Assembly: GCA_031277075.1 (NCBI GenBank)
Contig: JAISLV010000220.1
Span: forward strand, 1 to 19,391
Direction of reading: 5' to 3'
Source of the DNA: Endomicrobium sp.
GTDB taxonomy: Bacteria; Elusimicrobiota; Endomicrobiia; Endomicrobiales; Endomicrobiaceae
DNA: 19,391 nt
Shown: one piece after another, positions 6,796-14,263 of the stretch
Layout of the letters: every line of letters starts with the position of its first letter
Position numbering within the stretch: position 1 is the first letter of the stretch
The notes under the pieces: model-generated
What the model was told of the DNA's origin: nothing
Seen by the model: only the letters and a program-made list of their open reading frames with translations
The model's database searches: none
Program-made: the position numbers and the translations under genes

Positions 6796-8505
6796 ATGAA
6801 CGAATTGTATCCCGTCTACACGCTTAAAAACGAATGCCGCGATTGTTATCGCTGCGTGAGAGAATGCTATGTGAAAGCGATAAGAATAAAAGAAGATTCT
6901 GCTTCCGTTATCGGCGACAAATGTATAGCCTGCGGCGCTTGCGTACGCGCGTGTCCTTCAGGCGCAAAGCGGGTTAGAAACGACGTTGAGCGCGTTAAAA
7001 ATTTGATTAAAGCTAAAAACAGGGTTATTGTTTCTCTAGCTCCAAGCTGGAGCGGAATGTTTGATTATACGCCTGCGGCTATGGTTTCGCTGTTTAAAAA
7101 GCTGGGTTTTGAGGGCGTAAGCGAGACGGCTCTGGGAGCTCAGGAAGTTTCCGTCAAGACGGCGCAAATTCTTAAAAATGGGGAAAAAGAATTATATATT
7201 TCATCAGCCTGTCCTTCGGCGGTTGATTACATAAGGCTTTACAAACCTGAATTTACAAGGAATATAGTTCCAATAGCTTCGCCTGCTGTTACGCACGCCA
7301 AAATGCTTAAAACTCTCTACGGCGGCGACGTCTGCGTAGTTTTTGCGGGACCGTGCATAGCTAAAAAAAACGAAGCCCAAAAACGCCCCGAATTGATAAG
7401 CGCCGCGCTGACGTTTGAAGAACTGAAATTGTGGATTAACGAAGAAATTTCGGATATGTCTTTTCTTAGCGTTTCAGACGGCGCGGATTTTATTCCAAAG
7501 ACGGCTTGCGAAGGCGCTTTGTATCCTATAGAAGGCGGAATGAACGACACGATAAAACGCGCCGCGCCGTTAGACGGCGTTCAATTGATAAGCCTTAGCT
7601 CTTTGCTCTCTTTAGAGAATGCTCTTAAAGATTATAAGCCGTCGGGTAAAAAAATTTTTTTAGAGGCTCTTGCTTGCGTCGGAGGATGCGTCAACGGTCC
7701 ATGCCGCGCGGTTGAGAAGTCTGGTATATGCGTAATTTCAGACATTCTTTCAAAAGTAAAATTCCGAAAATATACGCCTCAAAATCCGCAAGTCGTCGTA
7801 AATGAAAACTATGTTTCAAACCATGAAGAACGCAAATTTTATTCATTGTCTGAAATTACGCAAGCTATGAAAAAAATCGGCAAGCACGCGCAGGAGGACG
7901 AACTAAACTGCGGCGGGTGCGGGTATGCGTCCTGCAGAGATTTGGCAGCCGCTTTAATTTCTGGCGACGCCGAAGCGTCAATGTGCGTTTCTTATATGCG
8001 CAAAAAAGCTATGCGCAAAGCCGACGCTATGTTTAGGCGTATGCCCGCGGCTATTGTAATGGTAGACAGCAATTTGAGAGTTTTAGAGGCAAACGACGCT
8101 TTTATGCGGATGTTTTGCGAGGGTAAAGACGACTATGAAATTTTTTCTTCGCGTCCCGACGGACTTGCCGGCGCGGCTATAGACAAAATAGTTAATTTTT
8201 ACGAAATTTTTAAGCAAGCTCTGGAATTAGGACAAGACGTCTGTAAAGAACGTCTCTGCGTAAAAAATAAATTATACGATATAACCGCTTTTACTATTGA
8301 AGACAATGAAATTGCGGGCGCGATTATAACGGACGTTACGCTGTCTGAAATGAACAGAGAAAAAATAGCGCAGAAAGCGCGCGACGTTATAAATAAAAAT
8401 GTAACTACCGTTCAAGAAATAGCCTGTCTTTTAGGAGAACATATGGTTGAAACGGAACTTATTTTAAATTCTATAGCAAAAGATTACGATAAAGATGTTC
8501 GTTGA
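6796..8505 (+). CDS. HydS-like sensory [FeFe] hydrogenase with PAS domain
   Basis: It probably senses H2 rather than makes it. Domains in order: a two-[4Fe-4S] ferredoxin domain (Cys14/17/20/24 and Cys43/46/49/53), the H-cluster domain, a further four-cysteine Fe-S motif (Cys372, 375, 380, 397), a PAS domain (about 405-520) and a helical C-terminal tail. All four H-cluster cysteines are present: Cys139 (SSACPSAV), Cys187 (GPCIAKK), Cys294 and Cys298 (CVGGC). The proton-transfer cysteine next to Cys139 is Ala138, and the methionine before PC in the second motif is glycine. From memory both changes mark the sensory HydS type. PAS-bearing members are placed in group C. It lies 15 bp after rex and overlaps the next gene, a phosphatase that is its likely signalling partner. 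The start has AAGGGA at 6784-6789. Confidence 0.88.
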   Translation: MNELYPVYTLKNECRDCYRCVRECYVKAIRIKEDSASVIGDKCIACGACVRACPSGAKRVRNDVERVKNLIKAKNRVIVSLAPSWSGMFDYTPAAMVSLFKKLGFEGVSETALGAQEVSVKTAQILKNGEKELYISSACPSAVDYIRLYKPEFTRNIVPIASPAVTHAKMLKTLYGGDVCVVFAGPCIAKKNEAQKRPELISAALTFEELKLWINEEISDMSFLSVSDGADFIPKTACEGALYPIEGGMNDTIKRAAPLDGVQLISLSSLLSLENALKDYKPSGKKIFLEALACVGGCVNGPCRAVEKSGICVISDILSKVKFRKYTPQNPQVVVNENYVSNHEERKFYSLSEITQAMKKIGKHAQEDELNCGGCGYASCRDLAAALISGDAEASMCVSYMRKKAMRKADAMFRRMPAAIVMVDSNLRVLEANDAFMRMFCEGKDDYEIFSSRPDGLAGAAIDKIVNFYEIFKQALELGQDVCKERLCVKNKLYDITAFTIEDNEIAGAIITDVTLSEMNREKIAQKARDVINKNVTTVQEIACLLGEHMVETELILNSIAKDYDKDVR

Positions 8506-9652
8506 TATTGACGCTTTTCAACACAAAAAACACAATCAAAACGCCTACGGCGATTATTTTGCTTCAAAAAGAACGCAAGGCAGGATTATAGTCGTTTTAT
8601 CAGACGGTTTGGGCAGCGGAATTAAAGCCAATATTCTTTCGTGTATGACGGCGACAATGCTGTTAAAATTTATTGAAGCGGGCTATGACATACAAAAAGC
8701 CTGCGAAATTATTATGAATTCGCTGCCTGTCTGTAAAGTGAGAAAAATAAGTTATTCTACTTTTTCCGCCGTTGACTGCCGCGAAGACGGAACCGCGCTG
8801 ATAGCCGAAGAGGGCAACCCTAAATTCATCTGGACGCGCAAAGGAAATATTTTAGACACTCAAGCCTATATTGTAACGTCAAAAATTTTTTTAAACAGAC
8901 AAATGCAAATTTACAATATTAAACTTGAACCTTTAGACAGGCTTATATTTTGTTCAGACGGAGCGACTCATGCAGGGCTTGGAACAAAAGATTTAAAAAT
9001 GGGGCTTGGGCGAAACGGCGTAATCGGATTTGTTTTAAACCGCCTCTGCGATAATCCTGATATTTCAAGCAGAGAACTTTCAAAAAGCGCGGCGGATTTT
9101 GCTTTATCTGTAGAAGAAGGGAAAAAAGCAAAAGACGATATTTCGGTAGTTTCAATTTATATGCGCAACCCGCGCAGAGCGCTTGTTTTTACGGGTCCTC
9201 CATACAGAGACAGCCAAGACGGTTTTTATGCAAACGCCTTTAAAAATTTTAACGGGAAAAAAGCTATTTGCGGCGGAACTACGGCAAACGTTATATCGCG
9301 CGAATTAAATATTCCTGTGCGGAGTAAAATTTTGTTTCATTCAGGTTCGCTTCCTAATTTAATGGAAATGGACGGCGTTGATTTGGTAACGGAAGGAATT
9401 TTAACTTTAACGCGCGCTTTAGAATATTTGGAATATCCGCCGTATGATACGCCTGAAGACGCCGCAGGGCGTTTGGTAAAGTTTTTCTTAGAAAGCGACT
9501 GCATAGATTTTATGGTAGGAGCGAAATTTAATCCTTCTCATTACGATCCGTCTTTGCCCGTTGAACTTGAAATTAGGAAAAATGTCGTAAAAAAAATATC
9601 AAAACTTCTTGAGGAAAAGTATATAAAAAAAGTAACGCTGCAATATATATAG
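8495..9652 (+). CDS. SpoIIE-type (PP2C) serine phosphatase with extra C-terminal domain
   Basis: It is predicted to remove phosphate from serine/threonine of a partner protein, often an anti-sigma antagonist in this family. The phosphatase core (about 1-225) has the metal-binding motifs SDGLGSG (Asp37), CSDGATHAG (Asp155) and DDIS (Asp214/215). The remaining 160 residues (from about NPRRALVFTG to the end) form a second conserved-looking domain that I cannot name. The gene overlaps the HydS-like gene by 11 bp, implying translational coupling. From family knowledge such phosphatases accompany PAS-bearing hydrogenases, so it is the likely output of the H2 sensor. No kinase, anti-sigma factor or STAS protein is in the window, so the target is unknown. 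No strong ribosome site precedes the start. Confidence 0.85.
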   Translation: MFVDIDAFQHKKHNQNAYGDYFASKRTQGRIIVVLSDGLGSGIKANILSCMTATMLLKFIEAGYDIQKACEIIMNSLPVCKVRKISYSTFSAVDCREDGTALIAEEGNPKFIWTRKGNILDTQAYIVTSKIFLNRQMQIYNIKLEPLDRLIFCSDGATHAGLGTKDLKMGLGRNGVIGFVLNRLCDNPDISSRELSKSAADFALSVEEGKKAKDDISVVSIYMRNPRRALVFTGPPYRDSQDGFYANAFKNFNGKKAICGGTTANVISRELNIPVRSKILFHSGSLPNLMEMDGVDLVTEGILTLTRALEYLEYPPYDTPEDAAGRLVKFFLESDCIDFMVGAKFNPSHYDPSLPVELEIRKNVVKKISKLLEEKYIKKVTLQYI

Positions 9653-9674
9653 GTTAGCTTGAGGAGAAAGTCTG

Positions 9675-9926
9675 ATGAAAACGATAGAGGTGAAAATATG
9701 TTTGGGCACAAGCTGCTACATTATGGGTTCTTCTTATCTGCAGGAACTTGCCGATATAATGCCTTCAAAATTTTCAGGCAGGGTAAATATCATAGGGCAT
9801 AACTGCCTTGGGCAGTGTATGTCTCAAGGCGAAAAAAGCAATCCTCCTTACGTTCAAATTGACGATGAAATACTTGACGGAGCTACGATAGAAAAAGTTT
9901 TAGAGTATATTGAGAAAAAACTATGA
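9675..9926 (+). CDS. Thioredoxin-like [2Fe-2S] ferredoxin (HydC/NuoE-like)
   Basis: This small electron carrier has 83 residues with the thioredoxin-fold [2Fe-2S] pattern Cys9-x4-Cys14 (CLGTSC) and Cys44-x3-Cys48 (HNCLGQC). It corresponds to the C-terminal half of NuoE or HydC-type subunits. A good ribosome site, GAGGAG (9661-9666), precedes the ATG by 8 bases. Its stop overlaps the start of the next hydrogenase by 4 bp (ATGA). The coupling suggests it passes electrons to or from that hydrogenase, or serves as a redox element of the sensory pair. No NuoF-like flavin subunit is present, so NADH coupling is not supported by this window. Confidence 0.87.
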   Translation: MKTIEVKICLGTSCYIMGSSYLQELADIMPSKFSGRVNIIGHNCLGQCMSQGEKSNPPYVQIDDEILDGATIEKVLEYIEKKL

Positions 9927-11407
9927 GCGTAAAACAATCCATATATTTAAAAAAAGAAGTTTTAATAAGAATAATAAGAGCTTTTTTCTCCGGCGATTTT
10001 TTAAAAAATATCAGATTAATTCCTTTTGATATGCGCCCAAGGGGAATGGAAGTTTCTTACCGCTGCTGTATTTACAAAGAGCGCGCGGTTTTACGCGAGA
10101 GAATTATCGCGGGTCTTGGTTTTGCGATAGAAGACGACGACGAGGCTGAGGATTTGTCAGATTACGCAAAAAAAGCGCTTTCGCGCGTTAAACCCTCTGC
10201 AAAACCTCTTACCATAGCGGCTACGGCGTGTAAGGGCTGCGTTAAAAACCGCGTGTATGTAACTGATATTTGTCAGGGCTGCGTTGCAAGGATGTGCGGG
10301 CAGGTATGTAAGTTCGGCGCGGTAAATTTTATCAACGGAAAATCCGTTATAGACGCGGCAAAATGTAAAAATTGCAAAATGTGCGTTGCCGTTTGTCCTT
10401 ATAAAGCTATAGCGCAGACGATTGTTCCTTGCGAAGAGGCGTGTCCCGTTGACGCTATTAAAAAAAATGAAGCGGGTTTTGCGCAAATTGACTATGAACG
10501 CTGTATTTTGTGCGGAAAGTGTATAGCGGGCTGTCCGTTTGGCGCGGTGCACGAGAAAAGCTGGCTGATTGACGTTTTAAAACATTTCAATTCAGGCTTG
10601 ACGGAAAAAGACGGAGTCGCAAACGGAAAAAACATAATAGCTTTAATCGCTCCGTCTATAGCGGGGCAGTTTCCCGGAAATATTTATCAGCTTAAAAGCG
10701 CGATAATTCAAACGGGGTTTTCCGACGTGTACGAGGTCGCCTGCGGCGCGGATATTACGATAAAAAACGAAGCCGTAGAGTTTGACGAGCGGATGGAAAA
10801 AGGCGCGCCGTTTATGACTACTTCTTGCTGCGCGGGGTATAAACAATTTGCAGGCAAACATCTTCCCGAGATAGCGAAATTTATGTCTCATACGCAAACT
10901 CCGCTTTATTATATAGCTCAAAAAGTTAAAGAGGCTCATCCCGATGCAATTACGGTTTTTATAAGCCCTTGCGCCGCTAAAAAAATAGAAGCGTTTTATA
11001 ATGCAAACGTTGATTACGTAATAAACTACGAAGAATTAGGCGCTTTGTTTATTGCTAAAAATATTGAGATTTTAAATTGTAAAGAGACAAAATACGACGT
11101 TGAAAGTTCTAAACAGGGAAGAAATTTTGCGGTAAGTTCAGGCGTTGCAGCCGCCGTGGCGTCTCTTGCAAAAACTCCTATTAAACCGTATATAATTAAC
11201 GGTTTAAACAGAGAAACTATAAATTCTCTTAAAAAAGCGGCAAAAGAACAAAAAATTGACGGAAACCTTGTAGAAGTAATGTGCTGTGAAAACGGCTGTA
11301 TCGGCGGAAACGCCGCAATTTGCGCCCCAAAAGTCGCCCAAAAAGCCATAAAAGCTCTAGTAGAAATAAGCCAAGACATTAAAGACGATACGGGGAGCGG
11401 CATCTAA
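9923..11407 (+). CDS. Catalytic-type [FeFe] hydrogenase, group-B-like
   Basis: It should reduce protons to H2 with ferredoxin electrons. The 494 residues comprise an N-terminal region without a recognised domain (1-100) and an Fe-S-rich section. That section has Cys103/106, Cys117/120/125/129, Cys148/151/154/158, Cys170/174 and Cys194/197/200/204. The H-cluster domain follows. Its motifs are TSCCAGY (proton-transfer Cys302, ligand Cys303), SPCAAKK (Cys350) and VMCCENGCIGG (Cys455 and Cys459). Unlike the HydS-like protein upstream, the proton-transfer cysteine is kept, so turnover is expected. The altered third motif and the unusual Fe-S spacing recall group B hydrogenases rather than the HydA of bifurcating complexes; this grouping is from memory. 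It is the last gene of the operon. Confidence 0.88.
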   Translation: MSVKQSIYLKKEVLIRIIRAFFSGDFLKNIRLIPFDMRPRGMEVSYRCCIYKERAVLRERIIAGLGFAIEDDDEAEDLSDYAKKALSRVKPSAKPLTIAATACKGCVKNRVYVTDICQGCVARMCGQVCKFGAVNFINGKSVIDAAKCKNCKMCVAVCPYKAIAQTIVPCEEACPVDAIKKNEAGFAQIDYERCILCGKCIAGCPFGAVHEKSWLIDVLKHFNSGLTEKDGVANGKNIIALIAPSIAGQFPGNIYQLKSAIIQTGFSDVYEVACGADITIKNEAVEFDERMEKGAPFMTTSCCAGYKQFAGKHLPEIAKFMSHTQTPLYYIAQKVKEAHPDAITVFISPCAAKKIEAFYNANVDYVINYEELGALFIAKNIEILNCKETKYDVESSKQGRNFAVSSGVAAAVASLAKTPIKPYIINGLNRETINSLKKAAKEQKIDGNLVEVMCCENGCIGGNAAICAPKVAQKAIKALVEISQDIKDDTGSGI

Positions 11408-11408
11408 T

Positions 11409-11494
11409 TGGGTGTCTCTAAAAACCCTAACGCCCGTCTAAGCCTTGCGCTTTTTGCGGCAATTACGAACATTGTAGGTTTTTAGAGACGTCCA
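11409..11494. repeat. Long inverted repeat after the hydrogenase operon
   Basis: Thirteen bases, GTCTCTAAAAACC (11414-11426), pair perfectly with GGTTTTTAGAGAC (11477-11489). Five more pairs, two of them G-U, extend the stem to 18 bp (11409-11494). The 50-nt loop contains its own small hairpin around TTGC/GCAA. The following DNA is T-rich but lacks a clean U run, so it may be a 3' stabilising or terminating structure, or a tiny element with inverted ends. Confidence 0.55.
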
Positions 11495-11519
11495 TTTACT
11501 CTTTTAAAAATACGTTTTT

Positions 11520-11549
11520 AAGACACTCTTTTATTATATTTGATATAAT
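11520..11549 (+). promoter_or_regulatory. Extended -10 promoter giving a nearly leaderless pyrK mRNA
   Basis: TGATATAAT (11541-11549) is a perfect extended -10. AAGACA (11520-11525), 18 bp upstream, matches -35 at four of six positions. Transcription should begin near 11556, three bases before the pyrK ATG at 11559. A short inverted repeat, TTAAAAA-TACG-TTTTTAA (11504-11521), adjoins the -35. Confidence 0.6.
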
Positions 11550-11558
11550 CATTGTGAT

Positions 11559-12335
11559 ATGAAAAAATATTGCGATAAAACATATAAAATTATTTCCAAT
11601 ACAGAGATAGGGCAAGGATATTTTGAACTCAAAATTCAGGCGGGAGCCGCCTTGTTAAGAGCCTGCAAACCGGGACAATTTTTTATGCTTACAATTCCCG
11701 GAGTTTTTCTTCGCCGTCCTTTGAGCGTCCACGACGCAAAAGACGGCGAAATTTCTTTTTTATATAAAGTCGTCGGCAAAGGAACAAAAATTCTCTCAAG
11801 GATTAAGACGGGCGGGCTTTCCGCGCTTGGCGCGCTTGGAAACGGGTATCCTCTAGATACGCCTCTTTTGCCCATTATCGTCGCCGGCGGCACAGGCATA
11901 GCTTCCGTTTATTTCCTTGCAAGCAAACTAAAAAACAAAGGAATTTTATATTACGGAGCGCGTTCAAAAAAAGATTTATTGTGTTTAGATAAGTTCAAAA
12001 AATTAGGCTGGAAAATCGTCGTTTCTACAGAAGACGGCTCAAAAGGTTTTAAAGGATACATAACCGACGCGCTAGAAAAGCAATTGACGGCAAACAAAGA
12101 ACCCAGCCGAGACGCTAAACTTAAAAATCTTTTATTTGTCTGCGGTCCAAACGCTATGATGAAAGCGGTCTTCAAAATAGCCAAAGAAAAAAATATAAAG
12201 GGCTTTGCGTCTTTAGAAGAAAAAATGGCGTGCGGCATTGGCAATTGTCAGGGCTGCGCCGTTAAAATTAACGGGCAAAACAAAATGACCTGCAAAGACG
12301 GTCCCGTATTCAAAATTGAAGATATAGAATTTTAA
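11559..12335 (+). CDS. pyrK: Dihydroorotate dehydrogenase electron-transfer subunit
   Basis: PyrK passes electrons from PyrD's FMN through [2Fe-2S] and FAD to NAD+, letting anaerobes oxidise dihydroorotate. The 258 residues show a ferredoxin-reductase-type FAD domain with RRPLSVHD, an NAD-binding domain with GGTGIASVYFLA and CGPNAMM, and the C-terminal cysteine motif CGIGNCQGC ... CKDGPVF that binds [2Fe-2S]. Length is typical. No Shine-Dalgarno precedes the ATG, the frame is closed upstream by TGA at 11541-11543, and the promoter -10 ends only 9 bp before the start, so leaderless translation is likely. It is followed by pyrD after 116 bp. Confidence 0.95.
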   Translation: MKKYCDKTYKIISNTEIGQGYFELKIQAGAALLRACKPGQFFMLTIPGVFLRRPLSVHDAKDGEISFLYKVVGKGTKILSRIKTGGLSALGALGNGYPLDTPLLPIIVAGGTGIASVYFLASKLKNKGILYYGARSKKDLLCLDKFKKLGWKIVVSTEDGSKGFKGYITDALEKQLTANKEPSRDAKLKNLLFVCGPNAMMKAVFKIAKEKNIKGFASLEEKMACGIGNCQGCAVKINGQNKMTCKDGPVFKIEDIEF

Positions 12336-12451
12336 TTTTTTACTTACAAAAAAATGAAAAAGACAATAACTCCACAAGTTGAGAGATTTATATTACAGCG
12401 GATATTTCGGCAATATTCTTGCAGGATATAAACATAAGAAGGAAATAAACA

Positions 12452-13381
12452 ATGAACCTTGATTTAAGCGTAAGTTTTGCAGGCATAAAATTAAAAAATC
12501 CCGTGCTTTCGGCGTCTGGAACTTTCGGCTATGGTTATGAGCTTGCCGACTTAATTCCTTTGCAAAGGCTTGGCGGGATTATTACAAAAACAATAACGCT
12601 TGAACCGCGCGCTGGAAACCCGCAGCCTAGAATTGCCGAAGTTTGCGGAGGTATGTTAAATACTATAGGACTGCAAAATATCGGCGTTAAAACTTTTGTA
12701 GAAGAACCGCTTGAAAAATTGTCTAAAATAGGAACTCCGATTTTTGTAAGCGTTGCGGGCTTTTGTTTGAAAGATTACGTTGAAACCGTAAAAATTTTGA
12801 ACGCGCAAAAAGGAATAGCGGCTATAGAATTAAATTTGTCGTGTCCGAATTTGAAAAAACAAATAGTTTGCGCCGACCTGCCTTTGACAAAAGCTGTAAT
12901 AAAAGGCGTAAAAAAAGCCTCAAAAATTCCAATTATAGCAAAACTTTCCCCGATGATAACCGACATTGCGGAACTTTCTTTAATAGTTCAAAACGCAGGA
13001 GCAGACGCCGTAACGCTTGCAAACACATACCCTGCGATGGCGATAGACATAAAAACTTTTAAGCCGAAACTTTCTACTGTAAAGGGCGGAATGTCTGGAG
13101 CTTGCATAAAACCTTTGACTTTGCGCTGCGTCTACGACGCTTATAAAAAAATTAGAATACCCATTCTTGCCTGCGGGGGCATAACTACGGGGGAAGACGC
13201 CGTTGAATTTATGCTTGCAGGAGCGTCTGCGGTAAGCGTCGGCACGGCAAGTTTGATAAGCCCAGAAAATATAATCAAAACCATTGACGCGATAGAAGAA
13301 ATATTAGAGAATTATAAAATACGAAAAGTAAAAGATATTGTTGGGCGGCTGTGCAAAGGCAAAGACAACGACAGATGCTGA
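12452..13381 (+). CDS. pyrD: Dihydroorotate dehydrogenase, class 1B catalytic subunit
   Basis: It oxidises dihydroorotate to orotate in pyrimidine synthesis, working with PyrK. The catalytic cysteine, rather than serine, is Cys131 in LNLSCPN, the hallmark of class 1 enzymes. Other family motifs are SASGTFGYG near the N-terminus and the phosphate-binding GGITTGEDA ... GASAVSVGTA. AAGGA precedes the start. The last eight residues, KGKDNDRC (302-309), and the TGA stop are encoded by the first unit of a 49-bp tandem repeat, so the native C-terminus has probably been replaced or extended. The core ends at a normal point (IVGRL), so activity is likely intact. Confidence 0.95.
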   Translation: MNLDLSVSFAGIKLKNPVLSASGTFGYGYELADLIPLQRLGGIITKTITLEPRAGNPQPRIAEVCGGMLNTIGLQNIGVKTFVEEPLEKLSKIGTPIFVSVAGFCLKDYVETVKILNAQKGIAAIELNLSCPNLKKQIVCADLPLTKAVIKGVKKASKIPIIAKLSPMITDIAELSLIVQNAGADAVTLANTYPAMAIDIKTFKPKLSTVKGGMSGACIKPLTLRCVYDAYKKIRIPILACGGITTGEDAVEFMLAGASAVSVGTASLISPENIIKTIDAIEEILENYKIRKVKDIVGRLCKGKDNDRC

Positions 13382-13466
13382 AACAAGTTCGGCATGACGA
13401 ATGAAAGGCAAAGGCAACGACAGATGCTGAAACAAGTTCGGCATGATGAATTAAAGGCAAAGGCAA
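13355..13466. repeat. 49-bp tandem repeat of a HAELVSAS-type dispersed element
   Basis: Two 49-bp units (13355-13403 and 13404-13452) differ at three positions; a third stops after 14 bases (13453-13466). Each unit contains GATGCTGAAACAAGTTCGG followed by CATGA. This folds as an 8-bp hairpin (13375-13395 in unit 1) with one G-T pair. On the minus strand the units translate as HAELVSAS and SCRTCFS, peptides familiar as false proteins from dispersed bacterial repeats. The first unit overlaps the 3' end of pyrD. The rest of the gap to pyrF (13467-13575) shows nothing I can name. Confidence 0.85.
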
Positions 13467-13575
13467 AAACGGCGGCAGACGATAGCTTGGCAGGTTCATT
13501 CGTTGCTTTTTTCTGTTGCTTTTACTTAGCTGCCCAGCTGCGTTCTTTGCTCTTTGTCTTTTAAAGGATATTAAA

Positions 13576-14226
13576 ATGAAAAAAATTATTTTAGCTTTAG
13601 ACGTTTATGATTTCTCAAAAGCGGAAAAACTTGTCAAAGACACAAAAGACTTCATAGATCTTTATAAAGTCGGACCTATATTATTTTTGCAGTTCGGCAA
13701 AGAAATTATTAAAATGTTAAAAGATAACGGGAAAGAAGTTTTTTTGGATTTAAAGTTTCACGATATTCCCGCCACGGTAAAACGTTCGGTAGAATCGGCG
13801 AAAGATTTGGGCGTCTACAGTTTAACCGTCCATTCTTTAGGCGGGGAAGAAATGCTGAAAGCTGCGGCAGGCGTTTTGAACAGACCAAAAATTTGGGCTG
13901 TAACGGTTTTGACAAGCCAAGCCGCCGCGCCTGAAGAAGTAGTCAAAAGAGCAAAACTCTCAAAATCCTGCGCAATTGACGGCGTCATAGCTTCGCCGCT
14001 TGAAATAACCGCGATAAAAAAAGAGTGCGGAAAAGATTTTGACGCGGTTACTCCCGGAATAAGGCTGTTAAAAACAAACGACGACCAAAAAAGAACGGCG
14101 ACGCCCGAAAGCGCAATAAAAGACGGCGCGGACTTTATAGTAGTTGGAAGACCGATAATTGAAGCCGAAAATCCAAAAGAAGCCGCAAGGCAAATTTACG
14201 AACGGATAGAAACAATTAAAGAATAA
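13576..14226 (+). CDS. pyrF: Orotidine 5'-phosphate decarboxylase
   Basis: PyrF converts OMP to UMP, the last step of pyrimidine synthesis. The protein of 216 residues has LALDVYD at its N-terminus, the catalytic charged network DLKFHDIPAT, IASPLE, the phosphate-contact TPGIRL and VVGRPI near the end. The frame is open for 20 codons further upstream, but those residues are not family-like, and AAAGGA (13563-13568) lies correctly before the ATG at 13576, so I use that start. It follows the tandem repeat and precedes pyrE by 37 bp. Confidence 0.95.
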   Translation: MKKIILALDVYDFSKAEKLVKDTKDFIDLYKVGPILFLQFGKEIIKMLKDNGKEVFLDLKFHDIPATVKRSVESAKDLGVYSLTVHSLGGEEMLKAAAGVLNRPKIWAVTVLTSQAAAPEEVVKRAKLSKSCAIDGVIASPLEITAIKKECGKDFDAVTPGIRLLKTNDDQKRTATPESAIKDGADFIVVGRPIIEAENPKEAARQIYERIETIKE

Positions 14227-14263
14227 CCTCTTTTGTTTTATATATTTTTTAAAGGAACTCTAA

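Noticed and set aside
12354..12431. 25-codon frame between pyrK and pyrD (MKKTITPQV...)
   Set aside because: No ribosome site and no recognisable family; too short to support from sequence alone.
13275..13499. 74-codon minus-strand frame containing HAELVSAS
   Set aside because: It is the antisense translation of the 49-bp tandem repeat, a common source of false proteins.
13516..13575. 20-codon N-terminal extension of pyrF
   Set aside because: The residues are not PyrF-like and the ATG at 13576 has a good ribosome site; the family N-terminus starts there.
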